36,473 nt of DNA from an uncultured Clostridia bacterium (GTDB lineage: Bacteria > Bacillota > Clostridia > Christensenellales > Aristaeellaceae): contig CAMOVR010000017.1 of assembly GCA_946627565.1 (NCBI GenBank), positions 1-36,473 of the forward strand. The letters are read 5' to 3'. How positions within the stretch are numbered: position 1 is the stretch's first letter; each line of letters begins with the position of its first letter. The position numbers and the translations under genes are program-made. Below, piece by piece: positions 7,223 through 15,482 of the stretch. The notes under the pieces were generated by a model, which saw nothing but the letters and a program-made list of their open reading frames with translations, was not told the DNA's origin and made no database searches.

Positions 7223-8947
7223 ATGCGAATCATCGGCCTGACCGGGTCCATCGGATGCGGCAAGAGCCATGTCTCCTCGGTGCTCTCTTCCCTGGGCGCC
7301 TGCATCATTGACGGCGACCGGATCTCCCGCTCCCTCACCGCCCCCGGCGGACAGGCACTGCCCGGCATCCGCCGGCTGTTCGGGGACAAAGTGTTCCAGA
7401 GAGACATTCTGGACAGAAGGGCCCTGGGCAGCCTCGTGTTTTCCAGTGCATCTGCCCGGGAGCAGCTCAACAGCCTCATGCAGCCCCTGATTTATCAGGA
7501 GATTCAGCGCCAGCTGGCGGATGCCGGTGCCCGCAGCTGTCCTGTGGCGGTGCTGGATATGCCCCTGCTTTTTGAAGCAGGACTGGATTCTCTCTGCGAT
7601 ACCGTCTGGTGCGTGTACCTCCCGGAAGATCTGCAGATCCGTCGCATCATGGAACGTGACGGCATGAGTGAAACGGATGCCAGGAACCGTATCGCCTCCC
7701 AGATGCCCGCAGAAGAAAAAAAGCGGCGGAGCCAGGTCATCATTGACACCAGCGGCACCCTGGAGGAAACCGCTGAACTGATCCCGCCCCTGTACCGGAA
7801 GGAACTTGATGCTGCCGGCGTAAGGCGGCGCAGGCGCTCCGGGCAGAGCCGTCAGGAGGACGCACCGGAAGCCCCGCTTCAGCCTCCCGTCAGCGCGCCT
7901 GCCCCCGTCATGGCCGGCTATCCCGGACACCCGGGGAACACGGCCGCAAATCAGGCACCTGTCCCCCGGCCCCGTTACCCTGAGCCCGTTTCCCCGCCTG
8001 CCCCCGTGAAGTCCGCTGTACCGAAGTTCCCTGACGCTTCAGGTTTTCACGCTCAGGGATACAACACTTCCGGATACAATACTCCCGGATATGCTCCCGG
8101 AAATACGCCCGGATATGCCGGGACGCCAATGAACGGGGCGGCATCCCCCATAAACGAAAGCGGGGAAAACCGGCGCCGGCGCTCCGCGCCCCGTCAGCCT
8201 TCTGAGGATACGCCCATCCAGCGCGGGGAGAGCCACCGATCCGTCTTTGACCCGGACCGGCCTGCGGCCCCTCAGTCACGGCCTGTCAGCAGGGTTCTCC
8301 TGGTTTTCCTCCTGGTCTTTTTCCTTACAGCCGGCGGAACCCTGGTGGCCTCCCGGCTCATGCAGGGATATCTCCGTCAGCAGGAGCAGGCCCGCGCGGA
8401 TGCCTATCAGGCCGTGGTGGATGCCCATCCCCTGGGGTATGCAAACCTGATCCGTTCCTATGCCGAGGAATACGGCCTGCACAGCGCCTATGTATCGGCC
8501 ATCATCCTCAACGAAAGCAATTACGATCCCAGGGCTGTTTCCTCCGTGGGCGCCCGGGGCCTGATGCAGGTCATGCCGGATACAGCCCAGTGGATCTCCG
8601 AAAAGCTCCGGGACAGCAGTTATTCCTTTGAGAAGATGTTTGATCCCGAAACCAACATCCGCTACGGATGCTGGTACCTGAACTATCTATCCGGCCTCTT
8701 TCTGGGAGACCCTGCCGCCGTCACCAGCGCCTACCACGCCGGCCAGGGCACGGTGCGGGGCTGGCTGTCGGACGGGGTCAGCTCCACCGACGGCGGGCGG
8801 ACCCTGAACCTGGACACCATGCCCGACGGTCCCACCAAAACTTACGCAAAGCGGGTGATTCGCGATTATGCCATCTACGATGCGCTCTACGATCATGTGT
8901 TTAATCCTGTGCCTGACCCTGATGCCCCTGCCGGCGGGAGCCAGTAA
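7223..8947 (+). CDS. coaE: dephospho-CoA kinase fused to a membrane-anchored SLT lytic transglycosylase
   Basis: Residues 1-195 are a complete dephospho-CoA kinase, the last enzyme of CoA synthesis: P-loop GSIGCGKS (8-15), DGDRISRSL, LDMPLLFEAGLD, and the IMERDGMSETDARNRI lid. Residues about 200-355 form a Pro/Arg-rich linker with GYNTSGYNTPGY repeats and two basic patches (RRRRR, RRRR). A single hydrophobic segment (about 357-378) follows, then a Slt70-type transglycosylase domain (about 400-560) with the catalytic Glu431 in NESNYDP, GARGLMQVMPDTA, NIRYGCWYL and AYHAGQGTV. The predicted topology puts the kinase inside and the murein-cutting domain outside. In many Clostridia coaE and slt are adjacent genes; here the frame is continuous, with no stop or ribosome binding site between them. 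GGCGGTGA precedes the ATG. The next gene starts inside its 3' end. Confidence 0.9.
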   Translation: MRIIGLTGSIGCGKSHVSSVLSSLGACIIDGDRISRSLTAPGGQALPGIRRLFGDKVFQRDILDRRALGSLVFSSASAREQLNSLMQPLIYQEIQRQLADAGARSCPVAVLDMPLLFEAGLDSLCDTVWCVYLPEDLQIRRIMERDGMSETDARNRIASQMPAEEKKRRSQVIIDTSGTLEETAELIPPLYRKELDAAGVRRRRRSGQSRQEDAPEAPLQPPVSAPAPVMAGYPGHPGNTAANQAPVPRPRYPEPVSPPAPVKSAVPKFPDASGFHAQGYNTSGYNTPGYAPGNTPGYAGTPMNGAASPINESGENRRRRSAPRQPSEDTPIQRGESHRSVFDPDRPAAPQSRPVSRVLLVFLLVFFLTAGGTLVASRLMQGYLRQQEQARADAYQAVVDAHPLGYANLIRSYAEEYGLHSAYVSAIILNESNYDPRAVSSVGARGLMQVMPDTAQWISEKLRDSSYSFEKMFDPETNIRYGCWYLNYLSGLFLGDPAAVTSAYHAGQGTVRGWLSDGVSSTDGGRTLNLDTMPDGPTKTYAKRVIRDYAIYDALYDHVFNPVPDPDAPAGGSQ

Positions 8948-10427
8948 TGCCACGGAGTCCCTCAGCGTTGCCATACAGCTGAACAAAACCACCCAGGTGC
9001 TCCCCCTTGAACCGAACGACAGGGATATCCTCAGCATCTACAATCTGGTCTATGAATCCCTGGTGTCCATCGACGACAACTACCTGCCCCAGCCCAGTCT
9101 GGCCTTAAGCTGGGAACAGTCCGCCAACGCAAAAACCTGGACCTTCTATCTGCGGGAGGACGTGACATTTTCAGACGGCACGCCCATGTCCGCCTATGAC
9201 GTGGTGGCCACCGCCAATGCCATTCTGGAAAAGGCAAAGGACGCCTCCACGGTGAACCACGGTTTCTACGCCAATCTTGACTATTTTGTCTCCTCCGTCA
9301 CCGCCAAAAATGCCTACACGGTGGTGGTCAAGGCTTCCCGGCCCTACTACGGCCTGCTGTATGCCATGACCTTCCCGATCCTCCCCGCCGACCGGATTCA
9401 GACAGCCAATCCCCCGGGCACAGGGCCCTATAAGATTGACATGTTCAGCCAGGATTTCATCAGCCTGAGCGTCAATGATCTGTGGTGGAAAATGAAGCCC
9501 GCCGTGAAAACCATTTCCTTTAAAGTGGACACTACCCCCAGGGAGGTCATAAACGACTATGACTATGCCCGGGTGGATGCGGCATTTACCCGCTCCCTTT
9601 CCGCTTCCCAGTACCGCACTTCCACCACGGCCTTTGCCATGGACTACCGGACATGCCAGCTGGAAGTGCTCCTGATGAACCATTCCTCCGACCGCCTGGC
9701 CAGCATCAACGTGCGCAAGGCCATCCGCTATGCCGTTGACGTGGACCGCATCGCCCGCAACATCTATATGGGTATGGTCACCCGGACGGACACCCCCGCC
9801 ATCCCCGGTTCCTGGACCTACAACAACGATATCACCGGCATGTTTGTCACCAATCTGGATGAAGCCAGGCGGCTTCTGGCCCTGGACGGCTGGGACGACA
9901 GCAACCAGGACGGGGTGCTTGACCGGCTCAATGACGAGGGCAAGCTGGTGAACCTGAACATGAACCTCTATGTGTACGAGGAGCCCGACAACGATGTGCG
10001 CATTGAGACAGCCAACTATATAAAGGAAGCTCTTGCTGAAATCGGCATCAATGTCACCATCACCACCATGACCTTTACCGGCATCCAGGAGAAGCTCAAG
10101 GCAGGTTCCTTCAACCTGGCCCTGGTTTCCTTTGCCATGGATGTGTGCCCGGATTACGGTTTCATGCTCATATCCGGCAACAGCGGCAATTACGGCCGCT
10201 ACAAATCCCAGCAGATGACCACGCTGTGCAATGAACTGCGCACCTGCACCACCATGACGGAATACCAGCAGAAGCTCATGGACATCCAGCGGGTCTTTGC
10301 GGAAGACTGTCCCTTTATCTGCCTTTTCTACCGGGAAGGCGTGGTACTCACCCGCCTGATGTATACCACCGTCAGGGATGTCCGGGAGTACGAACTGCTG
10401 CGCGGGATTCAGTCATTCCGCCCATGA
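8868..10427 (+). CDS. family 5 extracellular solute-binding protein, orphan
   Basis: The product has the SBP_bac_5 fold used by ABC importers of peptides, nickel and similar ligands: VTFSDGTPMSAYDVV near residue 100, PPGTGPYKI, INVRKAIRYAVDVDRI, and the late IQEKLKAGSFNLALVSF region. A signal peptide is visible (about residues 5-26, ending PAGAS), but there is no lipobox cysteine after it, which is unusual because Gram-positive binding proteins are normally lipoproteins. No permease or ATPase gene is near, so it either serves a transporter encoded elsewhere or acts as a sensor. The gene overlaps the coaE-slt fusion by 80 bases. Starts at 8868, 8880 or 8892 are possible and none has a strong ribosome binding site, which suggests translational coupling. 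Confidence 0.85.
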   Translation: MPSTMRSTIMCLILCLTLMPLPAGASNATESLSVAIQLNKTTQVLPLEPNDRDILSIYNLVYESLVSIDDNYLPQPSLALSWEQSANAKTWTFYLREDVTFSDGTPMSAYDVVATANAILEKAKDASTVNHGFYANLDYFVSSVTAKNAYTVVVKASRPYYGLLYAMTFPILPADRIQTANPPGTGPYKIDMFSQDFISLSVNDLWWKMKPAVKTISFKVDTTPREVINDYDYARVDAAFTRSLSASQYRTSTTAFAMDYRTCQLEVLLMNHSSDRLASINVRKAIRYAVDVDRIARNIYMGMVTRTDTPAIPGSWTYNNDITGMFVTNLDEARRLLALDGWDDSNQDGVLDRLNDEGKLVNLNMNLYVYEEPDNDVRIETANYIKEALAEIGINVTITTMTFTGIQEKLKAGSFNLALVSFAMDVCPDYGFMLISGNSGNYGRYKSQQMTTLCNELRTCTTMTEYQQKLMDIQRVFAEDCPFICLFYREGVVLTRLMYTTVRDVREYELLRGIQSFRP

Positions 10428-10449
10428 CAGAGAACAGAAAGGAGTCAAT

Positions 10450-11403
10450 ATGGACTGGATCGAAGTCATTGTTCATACCACAAGTCCTGCTTCGGACATG
10501 GTAAGCGAAACCCTTATGCGGGAGGGTGCCGGCGGCACCATGGTAGAGGACCGGGCAGATGTGCCGGATCCCGACAAGCCCCACGGATACTGGGAAATCA
10601 TCGACCCGAAGATGATCGATGCCATGCCGGAGGATGTGCTGGTGCACGCCTGGTTCGAGCCGGGTGCGGGTTTCCCGGACCTGCTCCGTTCCCTGCGCCT
10701 GCGCTTTGAGAGCTGGAAGGAAATGGATCTGGGCATGGACCCGGGCTCCCTTCTCATGGAAACCCGGGACGTGCACGATGAAGACTGGAACGAAGTCTGG
10801 AAGCGTTTCTATAAGCCCTTCCGGGCAGGCAAACACCTGGTGGTGCGTCCCACCTGGGAACCCTATAACCCGGATCCCGGCGATGTGGTCATCGACATGG
10901 ACCCCGGCATGGCCTTTGGCAGCGGCACTCATGAGACCACCGGTATGTGCCTTGCCCTGCTGGAGGACGCGGTGAAACCCGGGGACAAGGTCATTGACGT
11001 GGGCTGCGGCAGCGGCATCCTGGCCATTGGGGCGGCCAAGCTTGGCGCAGGTTCCGTCCTGGCCATCGACATAGATCCCACAGCCGTGAAGGTGGCCTCT
11101 GAAAATGTGACCCTGAATCATCTCGACGGACAGGTCCGTACCATGGAGGGCAACCTGCTGGACCGCACAGATGAGGTATGCGATGTGTGCGTGGCCAACA
11201 TCATTGCAGATGTCATCATCTCCTTCGCCCAGCCCCTGAAAAAGCAGATCAGGGACGGCGGCCTGTTCATCTGCTCAGGCATCATCCGCGAGCGGGCGGA
11301 TGAGGTGGAAAATGCCCTTGTTCAGGCGGGCTACCGGATCCTCCGCAGGGAAGAGCGGGGTGAGTGGGCCGCCTTCATGAGCCGCAGGCCGGCGGAGGCG
11401 TAA
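10450..11403 (+). CDS. prmA: ribosomal protein L11 methyltransferase
   Basis: PrmA trimethylates ribosomal protein L11 using S-adenosylmethionine. At 317 residues it is full length. The N-terminal substrate-recognition domain (about 1-110) starts WIEVIVHT, and the linker gives way to PGMAFGSGTHETT (152-164), a PrmA signature. The methyltransferase core has motif I VIDVGCGSGILAIG (181-194), IDIDP, and VANIIADVI in place of the NPPY-type site. AAAGGAG lies six bases before the ATG at 10450; an upstream in-frame start at 10378 would run inside the solute-binding protein gene and is rejected. The rsmE gene starts one base after its stop. Confidence 0.96.
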   Translation: MDWIEVIVHTTSPASDMVSETLMREGAGGTMVEDRADVPDPDKPHGYWEIIDPKMIDAMPEDVLVHAWFEPGAGFPDLLRSLRLRFESWKEMDLGMDPGSLLMETRDVHDEDWNEVWKRFYKPFRAGKHLVVRPTWEPYNPDPGDVVIDMDPGMAFGSGTHETTGMCLALLEDAVKPGDKVIDVGCGSGILAIGAAKLGAGSVLAIDIDPTAVKVASENVTLNHLDGQVRTMEGNLLDRTDEVCDVCVANIIADVIISFAQPLKKQIRDGGLFICSGIIRERADEVENALVQAGYRILRREERGEWAAFMSRRPAEA

Positions 11404-11404
11404 G

Positions 11405-12148
11405 ATGCACCGCTTCTATGCAGAAAAAAGGGAGGGTGACCTGTTCACCCTCTCAGAAAACGACCGCCATCACGCGGATACCGTGCTGCGGCTTAAAGCA
11501 GGCAGCGCCATTGAGATCTTTTCAGAGGGCCAGCGGTATTCTGCCCGCCTTCTGGAGGACGGCAAAGCCCAGTTTCTCTCTCCCCTGCCCCAGTGCGAAC
11601 CTGCCTTACAGGTGACCCTGTTTCAGGGGCTGCCCAAGGGTGAAAAAATGGAATGGATCGTGCAGAAGGCTGTGGAGCTTGGAGTAAGCCGTGTGGTGCC
11701 TGTGGAAATGCACAGGTGCGTTATGCGTCTTAAAGGCGACCAGGCGGAAAAAAAGCGGGAGAGATGGCAGAAGATTGCCCGGGAAGCCGGGAAACAGAGC
11801 GGCCGGGCAGTGGAGACGGAGGTTGCAGCCCCCATTTCCCTGAGCAGCCTCTGCAGCCTGCTTCCTTCCTTTGACGCTGTCCTGGTGCCCTGGGAGGAAG
11901 CCGGCGCCCTGAGCCTGCGCGGCTTTGCGGACGCCCATCCATCCCCTGCCACACTGGGCATCGTCATAGGGCCTGAGGGCGGCATGGAGAGGTCAGAGGT
12001 GGAACAGATGAAGGCAGCAGGCGGGTATCCCGTCACCCTGGGACCCCGGATTCTGCGCACAGAAACCGCTGGAGTGTGTGCCCTGTCCTGCCTTATGTGC
12101 CTGTACGGGGAAATGGAGCAGGCCCCCGGAGGGGAGGGAGAAGCTTGA
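11405..12148 (+). CDS. rsmE: 16S rRNA (uracil(1498)-N(3))-methyltransferase
   Basis: RsmE methylates N3 of U1498 in helix 44 of 16S rRNA. It is a SPOUT-class (knotted) enzyme of 247 residues. An N-terminal PUA-like region is followed by QGLPKGEKMEWIVQKAVELG (about 74-93), then the SAM-binding knot with IVIGPEGGMERSEV (187-199) and TLGPRILRTETA (211-222). These are the three signature blocks. The ribosome binding site GGAGG lies inside the end of prmA, and only one base separates the two genes. The stop codon overlaps the mtaB start as TTGA. It is part of the prmA-rsmE-mtaB translation-modification operon. Confidence 0.96.
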   Translation: MHRFYAEKREGDLFTLSENDRHHADTVLRLKAGSAIEIFSEGQRYSARLLEDGKAQFLSPLPQCEPALQVTLFQGLPKGEKMEWIVQKAVELGVSRVVPVEMHRCVMRLKGDQAEKKRERWQKIAREAGKQSGRAVETEVAAPISLSSLCSLLPSFDAVLVPWEEAGALSLRGFADAHPSPATLGIVIGPEGGMERSEVEQMKAAGGYPVTLGPRILRTETAGVCALSCLMCLYGEMEQAPGGEGEA

Positions 12149-13446
12149 AAACCGTAGCTTTTCATACCCTGGGCTGCCGGGTGAATCAGTATGATTCCCA
12201 GGCCATGCTGGAACTGTTCCAGAGCCGGGGCTATCAGGTGGTGCCCTTTTCAGAAAATGCCGATGTGTACGTCATCAACACCTGTACCGTCACCGGGACC
12301 GGGGACCGCAAGTCCATGCAGCTGGCCCGGCGGGTCAGGCGGGAACATCCGGAAGCGGAACTGGTGCTGTGCGGCTGCCTTGCCCAGAGGGCAGGCGAAG
12401 AGCTTCTAAGCCTGGGGCCCCGTCTTGTGCTGGGCACCCAGCACCGTATGGAAGTGGTGGAGCTGCTGGAGAAGGCCGTGGATGAGAAGCGGCAGATCTG
12501 CCAGGTTTCCTCCCTGGCCTCAAGCCCCTTTGAGCCCCTGCGGATTTCCTCCCACCTGGAGCATACCCGGTCCGATCTCAAGATCCAGGAGGGCTGCGAC
12601 AACCACTGCACCTACTGCATCATCCCCAGTGTCCGGGGCCCCGTGCGCTCCCGTCCCCTGCCGGATATCCGTCAGGAGGCAGAGCGTCTGGCCCGGGCAT
12701 CCTATCATGAGCTGGTGGTTACCGGCATCCACCTGACCAGTTACGGGAAGGACCTGGAGGACCGCCCCACCCTGCTGGATGCCATCCGGACCATTGCGGA
12801 GGTAAAGGATATCTGGCGCATACGCCTGGGAAGTCTGGAGCCGGTGATTGCCACGGAAAGCTTTGCCCGGGGTCTTTCGGAACTTCCTGCCGTCTGCCCC
12901 CAGTTCCATCTGGCCCTGCAGTCCGGCTCCGACACGGTCCTTGCCCGGATGGCCAGACGCTACAACACGGACATGTACCGAAGGGGTGTTCATGCCCTGC
13001 GGCAGGTCTTCCCGCGGGCAGCCATCACCACAGACATTCTGACCGGGTTTCCCGGGGAAACAGATTCTGAATTTGAGCAGACCCGCCAGATGATCCGTGA
13101 AATCGGGTTTACCCGGATCCATGTTTTCCCCTTTTCCCCCAGGGAGGGCACAAAGGCGGCATCCATGCCCGGCCAGCTGAGCCATGCGGAAAAGGAACGC
13201 AGGGCCCGCCTGCTCATTGAAGAAGGCCGGATCGCTGCAGAAGCCTACCATAAAGCCCAGGTGGGCCGCACCGTCCTGGTGCTGCCGGAAGACCAGGAGG
13301 ACGGTATTTTCCGGGGGTATACCCCGGAATACATTCCGGTCTATCTCCGGGACAGCCGTGTAAAAAGCGGCGAGATGGTCCGGGTTCGCCTCACAGGCCT
13401 GTTTGAAGACGGCATGCTGGGGACCCTGGAGGAAGACAGCCTGTAA
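12145..13446 (+). CDS. mtaB: tRNA t6A37 C2-methylthiotransferase
   Basis: MtaB (YqeV type) converts t6A37 of ANN-decoding tRNAs to ms2t6A. It is a radical-SAM enzyme with two iron-sulphur clusters. The N-terminal UPF0004 domain supplies Cys11 (LGCRVNQ), Cys47 (NTCTVT) and Cys78 (GCLAQ); the radical-SAM CxxxCxxC is Cys151, Cys155 and Cys158. A TRAM-like domain ends the 433-residue protein. The start is TTG at 12145: GGAGGGAG lies just upstream and the family begins at this point (KTVAFHTLGC). An ATG at 12076 lies deep inside rsmE. The TTGA overlap with the rsmE stop suggests coupled translation. Its substrate modification depends on TsaC, encoded later in the window. Confidence 0.95.
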   Translation: MKTVAFHTLGCRVNQYDSQAMLELFQSRGYQVVPFSENADVYVINTCTVTGTGDRKSMQLARRVRREHPEAELVLCGCLAQRAGEELLSLGPRLVLGTQHRMEVVELLEKAVDEKRQICQVSSLASSPFEPLRISSHLEHTRSDLKIQEGCDNHCTYCIIPSVRGPVRSRPLPDIRQEAERLARASYHELVVTGIHLTSYGKDLEDRPTLLDAIRTIAEVKDIWRIRLGSLEPVIATESFARGLSELPAVCPQFHLALQSGSDTVLARMARRYNTDMYRRGVHALRQVFPRAAITTDILTGFPGETDSEFEQTRQMIREIGFTRIHVFPFSPREGTKAASMPGQLSHAEKERRARLLIEEGRIAAEAYHKAQVGRTVLVLPEDQEDGIFRGYTPEYIPVYLRDSRVKSGEMVRVRLTGLFEDGMLGTLEEDSL

Positions 13447-13520
13447 CAGGCTCCTGTCCCTCTCCCGCATTTTTCCTGTTTCCCTTTACAACAAGTACAA
13501 GATATGCAAGGAGGTTTCCC

Positions 13521-13865
13521 ATGGAAAACTGTCTGTTCTGTTCCATTATCAACGGGTCCATCCCTTCCGCAAAAGTGTATGAGGATGAAAAGACCTTTGC
13601 CTTCCGGGATATCCATCCCATGGCAAAAACCCATGTCCTGGTGGTGCCCAAAACCCACGTGTCCTCCGCCGCGGATGCAGCGGATGTGCCGGATGATGTG
13701 CTGGCTGCCTGCCTGCGCACCTGCGCAAAAGTAGCTGAAACAGAAGGCATCTCCTCCTCCGGTTTCAGGATTGTCAGCAACAGCGGTCCCGATGCCTGCC
13801 AGTCTGTTCCCCATCTTCATTTCCATGTTCTGGGCGGACAGAAGCTTACGGAATCCATGGCATAA
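13521..13865 (+). CDS. HIT (histidine triad) family protein, Hint/PKCI type
   Basis: This is a small nucleotide hydrolase or transferase of 114 residues. The triad is HLHFH (His98, His100, His102), preceded by the partner stretch FRIVSNSG. The N-terminus CLFCSIINGSIPSAKVYED, with a CxxC that may bind zinc, is standard for the Hint branch, which splits adenosine phosphoramidates. AAGGAGG sits about seven bases ahead of the ATG. It lies 75 bases after mtaB with no terminator between, so it is probably in the same transcript. HIT genes stand next to rpsU in many Clostridia, as here. Confidence 0.93.
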   Translation: MENCLFCSIINGSIPSAKVYEDEKTFAFRDIHPMAKTHVLVVPKTHVSSAADAADVPDDVLAACLRTCAKVAETEGISSSGFRIVSNSGPDACQSVPHLHFHVLGGQKLTESMA

Positions 13866-13950
13866 ACATGTCATATCCGGCACGGAGTGCAGCGTTTTGC
13901 CGCATATTTCGCCATCCCTGCCCTTTCTGGCAACAAATCCAAAATAGCCA

Positions 13951-13979
13951 TTGACGAATAAGATTGATGGCAGTATAAT
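13951..13979 (+). promoter_or_regulatory. promoter of rpsU
   Basis: TTGACG (13951-13956), a 17-base spacer and a perfect TATAAT (13974-13979), among the best sigma-A matches in the window. The leader to the GTG at 14051 is about 65 bases. Confidence 0.88.
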
Positions 13980-14050
13980 TATCAAGGTTCGCCGTCCGTC
14001 CGTCTTAGCCGGCTGATGTCAAGGCGAGATGTACGAGAGGAGGGAAAACA

Positions 14051-14224
14051 GTGTCTGAGATCCGTGTACGCGAGAATGAGTCCCTGGAAAGTGCTCTGAA
14101 GCGGTTTAAGCGCCAGTGCGCCCGTGCTGGTGTCATTCAGGAAGTTCGCAAGCGTGAACATTATGAAAAGCCGAGCGTGAAGCGCAAGAAGAAGGCTGAG
14201 GCAGCGCGCAAGCGTAAGTGGTAA
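14051..14224 (+). CDS. rpsU: 30S ribosomal protein S21
   Basis: A 57-residue, highly basic protein begins at GTG with [19 protein letters not shown], continues [23 protein letters not shown] and ends in a Lys/Arg-rich tail ([13 protein letters not shown]). This is the complete S21 family pattern. S21 binds the small subunit near the anti-Shine-Dalgarno end of 16S rRNA and helps initiation. AGGAGGG lies seven bases before the GTG. It has its own strong promoter and terminator, so it is a monocistronic unit. Confidence 0.96.
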   Translation: MSEIRVRENESLESALKRFKRQCARAGVIQEVRKREHYEKPSVKRKKKAEAARKRKW

Positions 14225-14240
14225 GCCTGTATGAGCGTAA

Positions 14241-14269
14241 AGAAACACCCCTGTAAAGGGGTTTTTCTT
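14241..14269 (+). terminator. intrinsic terminator of rpsU
   Basis: ACCCC (14247-14251) and GGGGT (14258-14262) form a hairpin with loop TGTAAA, followed directly by TTTTC. Flanking AAA/TTT pairs can extend the stem. It lies 16 bases after the rpsU stop. Confidence 0.88.
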
Positions 14270-14342
14270 ATGCAATGAATCGCTTCCCCTCCCAAATCAA
14301 TAGTAAGTTTTTTCGTTTTTTTACCGAAAAAATGCCTTTCAC

Positions 14343-14371
14343 TTGCCAAACCATCCTGACGGTGTTAAAAT
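14343..14371 (+). promoter_or_regulatory. promoter upstream of the TRM11-like methyltransferase gene
   Basis: TTGCCA (14343-14348), a 17-base spacer and TAAAAT (14366-14371). The leader to the ATG at 14442 is about 65 bases. This promoter probably also serves rho, which follows without a terminator. Confidence 0.6.
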
Positions 14372-14441
14372 AAGCCATCTTCCATTTCTTCATGCTGTCT
14401 GATGTTTGTTTGAGATTTTACGTAACGAAGTTGGGGATTGA

Positions 14442-15449
14442 ATGATTTACAGCTTTCAGCTGTGTCCACATGCCAATATCCGGTTCAGCGAAGCCCTGGT
14501 GGAACTTGGACGCCGCGAACTTCTCTGCCTTATGCAGTCCGTTGGCATTTCTGCGCAGATCGAGGCAGTCAGCGTCGGCCGCAGTACATTTTTCCGTTTT
14601 GCCTGTCCTGTGCTGACAGAAGAACAGCTCCTGGTGCTGGAAACCCATTCTTCCCTTCTGCTGATGTGTCAGGAGGAGAATGGCCTCCTGCATCCCCTGC
14701 CGTCCCGGTGTCCGCCCTATCTTCCGGCGGATCTGCCGGAGCTCTTTAAATATAAGGGGAAAACCAGTGCGCGCTTTACGTATCTCTGCCTTAACTGTGC
14801 AAGAGCTGCTGCCGGCCTGACAGAACAGGGCCCCCTTACGGTTCTGGATCCTCTGTGCGGCCGCGGCACCACCCTGTTCTGTGCCCTGACAGCAGGCCAT
14901 AACGCCTTTGGCATTGACATGGACAGGCATGATCTGGAAGAAGCCGGAAAAGGTCTTGCGAAGTGGCTGGAATACCACCGCATCAAGCATGCGAAAACGG
15001 TGTCCTCCATGACCGTCTCCGGCAAAGGCATTCCCGTGACCACCTATACGGTTTCCGACAGCAGGGAACATTTCGCCGCCGGGGATACCCGTACCCTCTC
15101 CCTCTGCGTAAGTGATACGCAGCAGGCTGGGGCTCTGCTGAAGCGCCATCCGGCCGACCTGCTGGTGGCAGACCTTCCCTACGGGGTTCAGCACGGCCCC
15201 GGAAGCCAGAACGGCATAACCCGCTTTGACGCCTTTCTCAGCCGCGTCCTGCCTTCCTGGCATGATGCCTTGCGTCCGGGCGGGGCTATGGCCCTTTCCA
15301 TGAACACCTTCACCCTGAAAAAAGACCTTTGTATCCGGCTTTTACAGGATGCGGGCTTTGAGCCCCTGACAGAACCGCCCTATGACAGTTTCCTGCATGA
15401 CGTGGAGCAGGCAGTCCGGCGGGACCTGGTCATTTCCATCCGCAGATAA
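14442..15449 (+). CDS. TRM11/THUMP-type SAM-dependent nucleic acid methyltransferase
   Basis: This 335-residue protein has a Rossmann methyltransferase domain in the order of TRM11-like RNA methyltransferases: motif I VLDPLCGRGTTLFCAL (134-149), acidic end of strand 2 GIDMD (157-161), and the catalytic motif DLPYGVQ (244-250), the DPPYG variant of the N2-guanine group. The region before the domain (residues 1-100) is short for a THUMP module and not recognisable. An insert of about 60 residues lies between motif I and the catalytic loop. The substrate is probably a tRNA or rRNA base but is not shown by the sequence. GGGGATTG precedes the ATG, a weak ribosome binding site. rho follows 33 bases later. 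Confidence 0.78.
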   Translation: MIYSFQLCPHANIRFSEALVELGRRELLCLMQSVGISAQIEAVSVGRSTFFRFACPVLTEEQLLVLETHSSLLLMCQEENGLLHPLPSRCPPYLPADLPELFKYKGKTSARFTYLCLNCARAAAGLTEQGPLTVLDPLCGRGTTLFCALTAGHNAFGIDMDRHDLEEAGKGLAKWLEYHRIKHAKTVSSMTVSGKGIPVTTYTVSDSREHFAAGDTRTLSLCVSDTQQAGALLKRHPADLLVADLPYGVQHGPGSQNGITRFDAFLSRVLPSWHDALRPGGAMALSMNTFTLKKDLCIRLLQDAGFEPLTEPPYDSFLHDVEQAVRRDLVISIRR

Positions 15450-15482
15450 GCATTTTTATCAGAATCCAGGAGGATGCAGAAC

